Shown piece after piece: positions 7,055 to 15,800 of a DNA stretch of 59,679 bases. Source of the DNA: Bacteroidota bacterium (GTDB taxonomy: Bacteria > Bacteroidota > Ignavibacteria > SZUA-365); NCBI GenBank assembly GCA_003246455.1, contig QKAF01000154.1:1-59679 (forward strand), written 5' to 3'. A program made the translations under genes and the position numbers. Position 1 is the first letter of the stretch. Every line of letters begins with the position of its first letter. A model generated the notes under the pieces. It did not search any database. It was not told the DNA's origin and worked only from the letters and a program-made list of their open reading frames with translations.

Positions 7055-8530
7055 ATGAATGTCCGTACGACAATAACGCTCTCCGCTTCCCTCCTCATTC
7101 TCGTGCTGATGCCGCTCGCGCAGGCAGCGGCGCAGGACATTTCCGCATACGAACTCGTCTCCGAAAACGACGTCTTCAAGAATGAACTCAACGCCGCGGT
7201 TGCACGGGCAACGTTCCCGGGCACCCTGCCGCGGCTCGACTGCGCCGTCGAATATATCCGGCGGTTCAACGGAGAAGACGTCGTATACCGCCGCGGCCCG
7301 ATCGACCTGCATCAGGAAGCCGCATCGTCCGGCACTGCCGTCGAGGGCCGTCATGGGACGCAGCCCGCCGCATCCGAATCTGCCGAACAGGTATTCCGCG
7401 GCGGCATCCTGGTCGATCTCCCGCGTGCAGGCGAAACGGACCAGGATCTCGCACTCGCCCCGCGCGGCTACCGGTACATGGTCCGCGTCGCGCTTGTCCC
7501 GATGCGTTATGAGAATGCCACGCTTCACGCGAAAGTTTTCCTCGAACGCGCGATTGTCACGGAAAGCGAAAACCGCCTCGTTCTGCACAGCAGCGAGATC
7601 TTCTCCCGCGACGTGGAGCTGCAGGGCAACCTGCCGCTGAAGTTCGATCTCCCCGAATGGGATGCCTCCCTGCCGGATGGCGGACGCGTGGTTCCGTCCT
7701 CGCTGCAGGAGGCAGCGCTCATCACGCTCGAAATTCCCCGGCACTACGGACTTCCGGAGAACCTGCCGGAACCGTTCGCCGACCGCACGCTCCTTACCTA
7801 TGCCGTGCCCCAGACGAGCATGGTGCGGCTTTCCATCAAGGTGCAGGGCGAGGATCGCGTTCTCGAAGAAGGGATGCGCCAGGCGGGGACCTATGAGGTC
7901 GTGTGGAATGCCGCCGATCTCCCCGACGACGATTACACCGCGGTTTTCACCGCCTCCGACGCCGAGGGCAAGGAGCTTTACCGTGACGAACGAACACTGA
8001 GCAAGTCGCACGACGCCGGGAACTGGACCGGGCAGAACAACACCCTGATCTATCGTTCCGATGACGCGCGGTTTGTGGCCGGGATAGAGAGCGGCGTCGC
8101 GTACCAGCTGCCCGCGGATAACGTTCGCGCGCTCAGCAACATGTTCACCCATGTCGTCTTCCGGCTTGGGTACCGACTCTCCCGTCGCTGGGAAGCCGGC
8201 GTGATGCTCGGACAGGAAGCGTTCCATGAAACACCGGGTCCGAATGTGGATATCGAACGTATCAGCGACTACGGCGGAGTGGTCGGTTACACCTACGGGT
8301 ATGGCGGCGCGTATCTCCGCTGGACCCTGGCGGATACTTTTCTCCAGCCGTTCATCGAGGCCGGTGCCGGCCTGACAAGCAGCGCCGCGCTGGCCCAGCT
8401 TGGCGCAGGAATAAAAGCCGAACTCATGCGAAACCTCTCGGTATATATCACTCCCTCCGCGCTTTTCCACCTGAAATCCGAAGTAAGCACGAAACTGGGA
8501 TTTCATTACGGCGTAAGTGTGCGATTCTGA
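7055..8530 (+). CDS. Secreted protein with FlgD-like Ig domain and C-terminal beta-barrel
   Basis: The 491-residue protein is not a recognised named family. It has a signal peptide (residues 1-27), an extracellular or periplasmic N-terminal half, and an Ig-like segment at about 245-315 resembling FlgD-type domains (AGTYEVVWNAADLPDDDYTA). The C-terminal 160 residues alternate polar and hydrophobic positions and end in VSVRF, as in outer-membrane barrels with a terminal aromatic residue. It starts 3 bp after the anti-sigma-like stop and ends overlapping the next gene (TGATG). It is probably a regulated outer-membrane product or sensor of the ECF system; function unknown. Confidence 0.7.
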   Translation: MNVRTTITLSASLLILVLMPLAQAAAQDISAYELVSENDVFKNELNAAVARATFPGTLPRLDCAVEYIRRFNGEDVVYRRGPIDLHQEAASSGTAVEGRHGTQPAASESAEQVFRGGILVDLPRAGETDQDLALAPRGYRYMVRVALVPMRYENATLHAKVFLERAIVTESENRLVLHSSEIFSRDVELQGNLPLKFDLPEWDASLPDGGRVVPSSLQEAALITLEIPRHYGLPENLPEPFADRTLLTYAVPQTSMVRLSIKVQGEDRVLEEGMRQAGTYEVVWNAADLPDDDYTAVFTASDAEGKELYRDERTLSKSHDAGNWTGQNNTLIYRSDDARFVAGIESGVAYQLPADNVRALSNMFTHVVFRLGYRLSRRWEAGVMLGQEAFHETPGPNVDIERISDYGGVVGYTYGYGGAYLRWTLADTFLQPFIEAGAGLTSSAALAQLGAGIKAELMRNLSVYITPSALFHLKSEVSTKLGFHYGVSVRF

Positions 8531-9207
8531 TGACAGGCCGTCTTACCATATCACACGGGATCGCGGCAGGCCTCATGGTGTTTTTCACCATCGCTCTGCT
8601 CGTACGCTGCGACTTCCCTTCGGATCCGCCGCTGAAAACCACCGCGACCGACCCCAATACCGGCGACCCGAGGGATTCCACCAGCGTTCTGCTGCCGCTC
8701 CGCAGAGGCGTGCAATGGCTGTACGTTTTCGAAGCGCCTCCGCGTCCGCCATCGGCGCCACGATTGATCACTCCCCGTGAGCTTTCGTTCGAAGACACGC
8801 GATTCTTCTATGTTCCGTACAGCTCGACGATGGGCGGTCCGGGCGGAATGCGCGTGGCCTTCCCCGTCCTGCTCCGCAACGACTCGGTGGGACTGAGTTT
8901 TTATCAGCCGGTGCGCGCCGAGGATACCATCGCCATCGGCGTGCGTCCGAAATTCATGTTTACGCTCCCCTTCCCGGGACGCATCGGTCAGCGGTATTCG
9001 GGACGCAACCCGGAATACACGGTGCGGCTGACGAACAAGGACACCCTGATCACGATGTACAATCACCCGGTTTCGCTCCCCTGTCACCGCTACGAGGTAT
9101 GGAGCGGCCCGAAGGTCGTCTCGGTGCTGTACGTCGTGCCGGGCCTCTGCATCCTGCGCATTGAGGATCAGGACACCCTGTATCATACCCTCGGCTGGTC
9201 GATCTGA
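8530..9207 (+). CDS. Envelope protein of unknown function
   Basis: The 225-residue protein begins with a hydrophobic signal segment ending in LLVRC (Cys27). This could be an imperfect lipobox, since Arg before Cys is unusual. The rest is beta-rich with no domain I recognise. Its start overlaps the preceding stop by 1 bp, so it is the last gene of the operon sigma - anti-sigma - barrel protein - this protein. It may be a partner of the barrel protein. No terminator is evident in the 42 bp before the next gene. Confidence 0.65.
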   Translation: MTGRLTISHGIAAGLMVFFTIALLVRCDFPSDPPLKTTATDPNTGDPRDSTSVLLPLRRGVQWLYVFEAPPRPPSAPRLITPRELSFEDTRFFYVPYSSTMGGPGGMRVAFPVLLRNDSVGLSFYQPVRAEDTIAIGVRPKFMFTLPFPGRIGQRYSGRNPEYTVRLTNKDTLITMYNHPVSLPCHRYEVWSGPKVVSVLYVVPGLCILRIEDQDTLYHTLGWSI

Positions 9208-9249
9208 CCGCTCCCTTTCCCGCCTCCGCTTTTATCACGATATTTGGTG

Positions 9250-10377
9250 ATGCACGAGACTCCTGGCATAGCCATCTGCTGCACCACGCATTCGCTCGGC
9301 GGCATTGAACTCAATGTCCTCCGGCTCGCGGCATGGATGACGGCGCGCGGACACCGCTGCTGCATCATCGGCGCCCAGGGTTCCCCTCTCATCCGGAAAG
9401 CCGCCGCCGACGGCATCCCCGTCATGGAAATCCCCGCACGCAGCCGCTACAACGTTTATGGAGAAGCCCGGAAACTTGCGGCAGCGCTGCGTCGTGACCG
9501 CTGCGAAACCCTCGTCCTGAATATCAACCGCGACCTGCTGCTCGGCGTCCTGACCAAGCGCGCGACTGGCAGCGGCATTGCTCTGGTGCATACGCAGCAC
9601 ATGCAGTTCGGACATCCGAAAACCGATTTCATCCATCGCTGGCAGCATCGGCAGCTGGACGCCTGGATATCCCCGCTTCCTTCCCTCGCCTCACAGACCG
9701 GGACAATGACCGCGGTCCCTGCAGAGAAGATTCACCTCATCCCTTTCGGGATTGAACTCGCCCCGCTGCTCAACCCGCCTTCCGCCGCCGCTGCGCGCGA
9801 AACACTCGCCCTCCCGGCGGACGCGTTCATCGCGGGGGTCGTCGGCCGCCTCGATCGGGGGAAAGGACAGGAGTATCTCATCCGGGCGGCTGCCGCATTG
9901 CAGGAGAGGGGGAAGAATATCCATGTCCTGCTCATCGGCGAAGAAACCCTCGGGGAGAACCAGGGGTATGCGCAGGAACTGCACCGGCTCGCGGAAAGCC
10001 TGGGAATGAAAGACCGTGTGCATTTCCGCGGCTTCATCGGGGAAGTAGGAAGCGGGTACGCTGCCATGGACGTCTTCGCTCTGACTTCGCTGTCCGAGAC
10101 ATACGGGATGGTGACCATCGAGGCCATGGCGTGCGGCCGGCCCGTGATCGCGACCGAGTCCGGAGGAACGCCGGATCTCATCGGCAGCAGCGGCGCGGCA
10201 GTGCTGGTCCCTCCCGCGGACGTGCCCGCACTCACGGCGGCCATCGAAAGGGTCATGGACGACCCGGATTTCGCGGCATCGCTCGGAGCTGCCGGTCGCG
10301 CCTACGTCGCGGAACATTTCTCTCATGAACTTCAATGCGAACGGATCGAACAGCTGATCGAACGCATTCGCCGATGA
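9250..10377 (+). CDS. GT4-family glycosyltransferase
   Basis: The protein has 375 residues from ATG 9250; TTG 9244 and GTG 9247 are in frame just upstream. It has the GT-B fold with an N-terminal glycine motif (HSLGGIELNVLRLA). The C-terminal donor domain has VVGRLDRGKGQEYLIRAA and the E-x7-E signature in LSETYGMVTIEAMACG followed by TESGGTPDLI. Such enzymes transfer sugars from nucleotide donors in lipopolysaccharide, exopolysaccharide or glycolipid synthesis. The acceptor is not predictable, and no polysaccharide cluster surrounds it. Confidence 0.88.
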   Translation: MHETPGIAICCTTHSLGGIELNVLRLAAWMTARGHRCCIIGAQGSPLIRKAAADGIPVMEIPARSRYNVYGEARKLAAALRRDRCETLVLNINRDLLLGVLTKRATGSGIALVHTQHMQFGHPKTDFIHRWQHRQLDAWISPLPSLASQTGTMTAVPAEKIHLIPFGIELAPLLNPPSAAAARETLALPADAFIAGVVGRLDRGKGQEYLIRAAAALQERGKNIHVLLIGEETLGENQGYAQELHRLAESLGMKDRVHFRGFIGEVGSGYAAMDVFALTSLSETYGMVTIEAMACGRPVIATESGGTPDLIGSSGAAVLVPPADVPALTAAIERVMDDPDFAASLGAAGRAYVAEHFSHELQCERIEQLIERIRR

Positions 10378-10442
10378 GATTGTTACCCCTCTATGGACAA
10401 CGCGTCACATATTGTCTCATATATACAGAGAGCCATACACCC

Positions 10443-10892
10443 ATGAAAAACACGATCGTCATACTGAGCGCACTGCTCGCCCTTTCCGCCTGCGGCCAGA
10501 AGCAGGAAGCGACCACCGACAGCGCAGCGCAGCAGCCGGCCGCCACCGCGGCGCAGCCGGCCGCGAAGCGCGATGTTTCGACTGCCACCCTCGTCAAGAT
10601 TGACGAAGATATTCAGCAGTACGCCGACGCCGTCGACGCGGCGAAGGCCGCGTACGAGGCCCAGGAGAACGAAGCGAATAAAACGAAACTCTTCAAGGCC
10701 TACGTCGCTTTCGGGGATTACATGCAGTACGACAGCAACGTCTCACCCCGGGAAGGCAAGTATCACCGCGCCCTGCTCGAGTACCGCAACGCGCTCGCGC
10801 TCAATCCGGACGACCAGAAGGTGACAGGTGAAATAACGCAGATCGAGGATATTTACCGCAGCATGGGTCGGCCCATCCCCGGGCAGGAATAA
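10443..10892 (+). CDS. Small lipoprotein with TPR-like C-terminus
   Basis: The 149-residue protein opens with a lipoprotein signal (ALLALSAC, Cys17), a Gln/Ala/Thr-rich linker, then helices including HRALLEYRNALALNPDD, which reads like one tetratricopeptide repeat. The start is set by the lipobox; the longer upstream frame is not signal-like. It stands alone between two glycosyltransferase genes and is closed by a clear terminator. Function unknown; TPR lipoproteins often scaffold envelope complexes. Confidence 0.75.
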   Translation: MKNTIVILSALLALSACGQKQEATTDSAAQQPAATAAQPAAKRDVSTATLVKIDEDIQQYADAVDAAKAAYEAQENEANKTKLFKAYVAFGDYMQYDSNVSPREGKYHRALLEYRNALALNPDDQKVTGEITQIEDIYRSMGRPIPGQE

Positions 10893-10918
10893 TCGTACCC
10901 CACGCGGATCATGGAAAG

Positions 10919-10943
10919 GCGGCAGGTTCCCTGCCGCTTTTTA
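10919..10943 (+). terminator. Rho-independent terminator after the lipoprotein gene
   Basis: An 8-bp perfect stem GCGGCAGG/CCTGCCGC (10919-10926 and 10930-10937) with a 3-nt loop is followed by five T. It sits at the convergence with the leftward glycosyltransferase gene. Confidence 0.85.
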
Positions 10944-12005
10944 TTTGCCCGCAATCCCGTTATACACCGCGGCGGTCCCTGCATACATCTGCGCGATATC
11001 ATGCTGTGTCCGCACGAGTTCCCTCGCCCGTATTCCCATCGCACGCATGTTTTGCCTTTCATCGCACGCGCGGCGCAGGATCGCGGCAAGAGCTGCCGCG
11101 TCACCTGCCGGGAAGACTAGACCGGTCGTTTCCGGAATGACGAGATCGCGCAGAATCAGAAGGTCGGATGCAATGACCGGGACGGCGCGTGCCATTGCCT
11201 CGAGGTTGACGTAGCCGATACTGTCCAGCCGCAGCGAGGGGAACACCAGCGCCGTTGCGCCGGTGAGCACCGGCGCGGGGTCCGGGAGGTATCCGTGGAA
11301 ACGGACCGCATCGGAGAAGCCGTCCGCCTCGACACACCCCCTCATCCATCCGAGCAGCGGACCATCGCCGACGATGTCCATCCGCGGCAGGTTTCCTTCG
11401 TCGGCGTGCAGAAGCCGGAGCGCTTCGATAAGCACCCGCACTCCCTTCTCCTCGCAGAGACGTCCCGCAAAACAGAAGCGCGCTTCCACATCCGGCGCGA
11501 CCGGGGGCAGGTCCGGTATGTGAACCCCGTGAGAAACGACGTGCAGGCGATACCGCTCTGCACCGCGCACATGTTCCAGGAATTGCGCGCGCACCGCCGC
11601 AGCCGGAGCGATGATATCCTCGGGATACCAGGGCAGCCAGCGCAGATCCTCGAATGTGTTATGCGCCGTATACAGGCGCGGAACCCGGATTCCGTTCGCC
11701 GCGATACTGCCCAGCATGGTCGCATAGCGGCTGTGCATATGCAGGAGCTGCACATCTCCGTCCCGAAGCATCCCCCGCAGGAGACGCACCGCGGATAAAA
11801 AACCTGACGGTGATTTTTTTCCGCTTCGCGGGCCATACAGGGGCAGGGGCACGACGCGCTCATCCGCCTGCAGCCCATCGTCCGGAGGAATCCACGCGGC
11901 AATTTTGGAACGAATGCCATATGCGGTCAGTCCGTCCGCGAGATCGAGGATATGCCGACGCACGCCGCCCCATTCCATGGTATTGACCAGGTGGAGGACG
12001 GTCAT
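10941..12005 (-). CDS. GT4-family glycosyltransferase
   Basis: The 354-residue GT-B glycosyltransferase has an N-terminal WGGVRRHILDLADGL motif, FCFAGRLCEEKGVRVLIEAL at the start of the donor domain, and DSIGYVNLEAMARAVPVIA where the E-x7-E motif normally falls. The first Glu position is Ser/Ile-like here, so the motif is partly degenerate. ATG 12005 overlaps the amylase stop by 4 bp (ATGA), showing an amylase-transferase operon. A joint role in alpha-glucan or glycogen-like polymer handling is a reasonable inference. Confidence 0.86.
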   Translation of the reverse strand: MTVLHLVNTMEWGGVRRHILDLADGLTAYGIRSKIAAWIPPDDGLQADERVVPLPLYGPRSGKKSPSGFLSAVRLLRGMLRDGDVQLLHMHSRYATMLGSIAANGIRVPRLYTAHNTFEDLRWLPWYPEDIIAPAAAVRAQFLEHVRGAERYRLHVVSHGVHIPDLPPVAPDVEARFCFAGRLCEEKGVRVLIEALRLLHADEGNLPRMDIVGDGPLLGWMRGCVEADGFSDAVRFHGYLPDPAPVLTGATALVFPSLRLDSIGYVNLEAMARAVPVIASDLLILRDLVIPETTGLVFPAGDAAALAAILRRACDERQNMRAMGIRARELVRTQHDIAQMYAGTAAVYNGIAGK

Positions 12006-13603
12006 TGCCGCCCCCGCATGATTCGTCGGGCAGGCAGAAGCCACATGGAGCGCCGGGCATCGATATGCAGACGACCGTCCGGTGATCGATACCCCGCATC
12101 CTCCGGCCAGATCTCCCATCGTTTCTCCGATGGCGGCATCCAGTCCGCTGGTTCCGGCCCTGCATTATAGATCACGAAGGCCTCACGCGTGCCGATGCTG
12201 CGCCGAATCACGATCAGCTGCTGCACCGTATCCGCGTCTGCGACAGTGCAGTTCCCATCGCGGAGAATCCTCGACCTCCCGCGCTGCGTATTCAGGGTTT
12301 CGATGTGGCGAAACATTGGCCGCGTGGTATCGAATGCATCTACATGAGGCTGAGCGCCCTTCCATCCGCCGGCGAACATGGATTCGCGGTTTTCCCAGTC
12401 GGGTCCCGTTCCGCCGCGGAACGACTGCTCGGTTCCATAGTACAGGGTCGGCACCCCGGGCAGTCCGTAGAGAAAGGTCAGCGCTTCGCGCATCCCCGCC
12501 TCGTCGCCGTCGGCAAAGGCCAGGAAACGGGACATGTCGTGGTTGTCGATGAAAATCATCTGCCGAGACAGGGCCGACGAATCATAGAGAGGGAAATTCC
12601 TGACGCTGACCGCGATTCGATCGACGGATTCGTGCCGCCCGAACACGGCACGCAGCGCATCGGCGAGGCTGAAATTGTACACCGCGTCGAAGCCCCTGCG
12701 TCCGTCGGTATCGGGTACTGTGTAGCCGGCACATTTCCTGTCATCATTCGAGAAAACCTCGCCGAAGATAAAAAAGTCTTTCCTTCCGATATTCTGCGCG
12801 TGAACACGCATCGCGTGCAGCCAGGCGTACCAGAAAGGCATGTCGACATGCTTGACCGTGTCGACGCGGAACCCGTCGCACCCGGTCTGCTCCATCCACC
12901 ATGTCCAGATATCGATCATGATGGCGAGCACACGCGGATCCTCCGTGCGAAGGTCGCTCAGTCCGCCGGGGAGCTCGCCGAGCACCTGGTAAGGATCGGT
13001 CCACTGCTTGACCGCGCCGTAGTTATGGTACAGCGCGAGGTTCTGCAGCGCACGTGGTGTCGGCAGCTGCGTGCTGTCTTTCCACACGAGGGAGTATCCG
13101 TGGTCGTTCCATACATACCCGCCCTCTTTCGTTCTGATCAGGGGAGCGGTATGGTTGCAGACGACGTCGAGGTAGACGCGTATCCCGCGCGCATGCGCAC
13201 TGCGGATCGTGCGCCGCAGATCCTCCATGCTGCCCAGCCGGGGATCGATCCGTTTGAAATGCTGTATCCAGTAGCCGTGAAACGCCCCCGGGACGTTCAT
13301 CTGCACGGGAGTCATCCATATGGCATTGACGCCGAGCTTCTCGAGATACGGCAGCTGCCGTTCGATTCCCTTCAGATCGCCGCCCTGAACGGCAAGCGGA
13401 TCGCGGGGATCGCTCTTCCCATTCGCATCGTCGTTCGAGGAATCGCCGTCATCGAAGCGGTCGGTGATGATGAGGTACATCCTCAGATCATCGAGTCCGG
13501 GAAGCATCGCTCGCGTCCCGATGCCGTAGAACACAGCGGCAGCGACAACCGCGAACAGAAGCGCCAACGCGTCACGGATGGAACGGCTTCCTCGATGCTT
13601 CAT
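12002..13603 (-). CDS. Membrane-anchored GH13 alpha-amylase family enzyme
   Basis: This 533-residue protein has an N-terminal signal anchor (about 11-27) and a complete GH13 (beta/alpha)8 domain. Conserved regions are I DVVCNH (146-151), II GFRVDTVKH with nucleophile Asp248, III IFGEVF with acid Glu282, and IV FIDNHD with Asp356. It should hydrolyse or rearrange alpha-1,4-glucosidic bonds outside the cytoplasm. A short all-beta C-terminal domain follows. ATG 13603 opens just before the anchor. It overlaps the downstream glycosyltransferase gene by 4 bp. The 79-bp upstream region is shared with the divergent sigma54 kinase promoter. Confidence 0.92.
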   Translation of the reverse strand: MKHRGSRSIRDALALLFAVVAAAVFYGIGTRAMLPGLDDLRMYLIITDRFDDGDSSNDDANGKSDPRDPLAVQGGDLKGIERQLPYLEKLGVNAIWMTPVQMNVPGAFHGYWIQHFKRIDPRLGSMEDLRRTIRSAHARGIRVYLDVVCNHTAPLIRTKEGGYVWNDHGYSLVWKDSTQLPTPRALQNLALYHNYGAVKQWTDPYQVLGELPGGLSDLRTEDPRVLAIMIDIWTWWMEQTGCDGFRVDTVKHVDMPFWYAWLHAMRVHAQNIGRKDFFIFGEVFSNDDRKCAGYTVPDTDGRRGFDAVYNFSLADALRAVFGRHESVDRIAVSVRNFPLYDSSALSRQMIFIDNHDMSRFLAFADGDEAGMREALTFLYGLPGVPTLYYGTEQSFRGGTGPDWENRESMFAGGWKGAQPHVDAFDTTRPMFRHIETLNTQRGRSRILRDGNCTVADADTVQQLIVIRRSIGTREAFVIYNAGPEPADWMPPSEKRWEIWPEDAGYRSPDGRLHIDARRSMWLLPARRIMRGRQ

Positions 13604-13623
13604 GCACACACCTGGTTTGAGTT

Positions 13624-13640
13624 CTGGCACGAAATGTGCT
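13624..13640 (+). promoter_or_regulatory. Sigma54 (-24/-12) promoter upstream of the histidine kinase
   Basis: The sequence CTGGCACGAAATGTGCT has the invariant GG (13626-13627) and GC (13638-13639) exactly 10 bp apart. It has a full TGGCACG -24 element and a GTGCT -12 element, one mismatch from TTGCT. The start would be near 13651, 32 nt before the kinase ATG. Because the downstream regulator is itself a sigma54 activator, this implies autoregulation. Confidence 0.8.
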
Positions 13641-13652
13641 TTTTACAACACT

Positions 13653-13666
13653 GCATATTAATATGC
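13653..13666. promoter_or_regulatory. Perfect 14-bp palindrome at the kinase transcription start
   Basis: GCATATTAATATGC is fully self-complementary. It covers roughly +2 to +15 of the predicted sigma54 transcript and lies in the upstream region of the divergent amylase gene. It could be an operator for either gene; no protein can be assigned. Confidence 0.5.
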
Positions 13667-13682
13667 CACTACGAGCAAATTC

Positions 13683-15734
13683 ATGCAACGCATCCGGAAT
13701 CTCTCTTCAAGATCAAAACTCCTGCTTGCCGGACTTACGGTGCTGGCGATTGCGGTCACGCTGTTTGTGTGGTTTGAAGTGTCCCAGAGCAGGGAGGAAT
13801 TGCTGCATTTCGTCAAGACGGAAGCCCAGGTGCTGGTTGAAGCCGTCGGCAGCAGCAGCATCACGACGGTCGCGGCAAACAGCGAACTGGAGCGCAGCAT
13901 TCTGGATCGCCTCCGCCTGGCGGCAAAATTTGTCGAAGTGAGAACCCGGTCAAATGGGGTGGCGGATTTTCGTGCGATCGCGCGCGAGATCTCTGTGGAC
14001 CTCCTGATGATCATCAACGAGGACGGAACAGTCAAGGCATCGAATCTTGCCGCTGCTCCTCCCCGTACAAGTGTCGACCCCTCAACGGATCTCTTCCACG
14101 ATGTACTGCAGCCCGTGCTGCGGGGAGAATACTCCTGGCTCGCACAGGGCGGCATGCGTACCCCGTGGTCGCCCGAGCGCCTGTATCTGTTCGCACAGGA
14201 ACGCGAATCCGGGTCCGGCGCCGTGCTCCTCGGCATCTCCGCATCCGCCATGCTCGAGATGCGCATGCGTCTCGGCATCGGCCGGCTCCTCCGCGATATC
14301 GGAACGGCACATTCCATCGTGTACGTGGTTCTGCAGGACGACGACGGCCTGCTCACCGCCAGCGAAGGCGTCGAGGAAATGGGATCGATAGAGTCCGACG
14401 GCTTTCTGCGCAGCGCCTGGAAATCCGACAGCACACGATCCCGCATCACCGAGTACGCGGGAGAACCGCTGTTCGAGGTGGTCAAGCGCCTGCATTTCGA
14501 AAACCAGGGTCCGGCGCTCATGCGCATCGGCCTTTCGCTCGAGCATGTCCGGAGTATCCAGCAGCGATCGATGCATCGCGTGGTATTCATCGCGTTCGGT
14601 TTTTTCATCACCGCCGCGATCCTGCTGATTCTCCTGCATACGCGGCAGCGGTACGGCGTGCTGCAGCAGGAGCACCGGAAGGTCCGCAGTTATACCGGGC
14701 TCGTGCTCGACAATATCGCGGACGCCGTGGTCGCGACCGACGCCTCCGGCCTGATCACGGTCTTCAATCAGACCGCCGCGCGCCTGTTCGGTCTCGATCC
14801 GGACGCAGTCATCGGCCGCCCCTGCCGGGAAATATGCCGCGATGACACCCTCCTGCTGCAGCAGACCCGCAGCAGTGCGGCAGCTGTTCCGTACCAGGAA
14901 AACCAGTTGACGCGGCCGGGAGGAGAACGGCGTACCGTCGCGGTGAGCACGTCGATCATTCAGGACGACGCGGGCGAGGTCGAAACGATTGTGGCGATTG
15001 CCCGCGATATCACGGAACAGCTCCGCGTGCAGGAACAGCTGCAGCGCAAGGATCGCGTCACCGCGATGGGGGAACTCGCCGGCGGTATCGCGCATGAAAT
15101 CCGCAATCCGCTCAACGCCATCAACATCATCGCACAGCGGTTCCAGTCCGAATTCGTTCCGGCCACCGATGCGGAAGAGTACCTTCAGCTCGCAAAAACC
15201 GTGCGCTCCGAAGTTCAGCGTGTCAATACGATCATTACGCAGTTCCTGGAATTCGCCCGTCCGCCGCGGCTGAACCTGGAACCCTGCGACGCGTCGCGCC
15301 TTCTGCACGACAGCCTCGAAGTCGTACGCAGCCAGGCAATGCAGCGGGATATCCGCCTCGAACTGATCGCCGGCGAGGGGCTTCCCCTTTCGGCCGATCG
15401 AGAGAAAATGCACCAGGTGCTCCTCAACCTTCTGCAGAATGCGATCGAGGCCGTCGGCCAGAGCGGAATGATCAAGGCTGTCGCCTGCAGACGCGGTGCG
15501 AATGTCGAGATCACGATTGCCGACAACGGCCCTGGCATTCCGGAAGAGAGCAGAAAGAAAGTTTTCAACCTGTATTACACCACCAAGGCGACGGGGACGG
15601 GCCTGGGTCTCAGCATCGTTCACCAGATCGTGAGCGAGCATGGCGGCGATGTCTCCGTGACCACCTCCCCCGAAGGAGGCGCGGCCTTCCGCATTCTGCT
15701 TCCGGCAGCTCCGGCAGAGCCGGCTGTAACGTGA
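13683..15734 (+). CDS. PAS-domain sensor histidine kinase (NtrB/AtoS/ZraS-like)
   Basis: The 683-residue kinase has a membrane helix at 12-33, a large extracytoplasmic sensor region (about 34-298), a second helix at 300-319, a PAS domain at about 335-445 (VLDNIADAVVATDASGLI), and a HisKA domain with phospho-acceptor His471 in GGIAHEIRNPLNAI. The HATPase domain has N box LNLLQNAIEA, G1 DNGPGI and G2 GTGLGLSIV. It senses an unknown envelope or external signal and phosphorylates the response regulator encoded 66 bp downstream. A sigma54 promoter lies directly upstream. No strong Shine-Dalgarno is present. Confidence 0.94.
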   Translation: MQRIRNLSSRSKLLLAGLTVLAIAVTLFVWFEVSQSREELLHFVKTEAQVLVEAVGSSSITTVAANSELERSILDRLRLAAKFVEVRTRSNGVADFRAIAREISVDLLMIINEDGTVKASNLAAAPPRTSVDPSTDLFHDVLQPVLRGEYSWLAQGGMRTPWSPERLYLFAQERESGSGAVLLGISASAMLEMRMRLGIGRLLRDIGTAHSIVYVVLQDDDGLLTASEGVEEMGSIESDGFLRSAWKSDSTRSRITEYAGEPLFEVVKRLHFENQGPALMRIGLSLEHVRSIQQRSMHRVVFIAFGFFITAAILLILLHTRQRYGVLQQEHRKVRSYTGLVLDNIADAVVATDASGLITVFNQTAARLFGLDPDAVIGRPCREICRDDTLLLQQTRSSAAAVPYQENQLTRPGGERRTVAVSTSIIQDDAGEVETIVAIARDITEQLRVQEQLQRKDRVTAMGELAGGIAHEIRNPLNAINIIAQRFQSEFVPATDAEEYLQLAKTVRSEVQRVNTIITQFLEFARPPRLNLEPCDASRLLHDSLEVVRSQAMQRDIRLELIAGEGLPLSADREKMHQVLLNLLQNAIEAVGQSGMIKAVACRRGANVEITIADNGPGIPEESRKKVFNLYYTTKATGTGLGLSIVHQIVSEHGGDVSVTTSPEGGAAFRILLPAAPAEPAVT

Positions 15735-15800
15735 ATCCCGGCAGCGCTCACGTGGAAAACGAGAATATTTTTTTGACGATTATTACAGATCAGGAAGATC

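Noticed and set aside
6320-8506. A 728-codon minus-strand frame opposite the second ECF operon
   Set aside because: It covers three plus-strand genes with clear features and overlapping starts; the translation has no family signature or signal peptide.
9691-10335. Minus-strand frames opposite the first glycosyltransferase
   Set aside because: They are antisense shadows; the plus strand has a complete GT4 enzyme.
10381-10442. TGGACA-N17-TCATAT before the lipoprotein gene as a promoter
   Set aside because: The -10 matches only 3 of 6 bases; the region is AT-richer, but no convincing promoter can be chosen.
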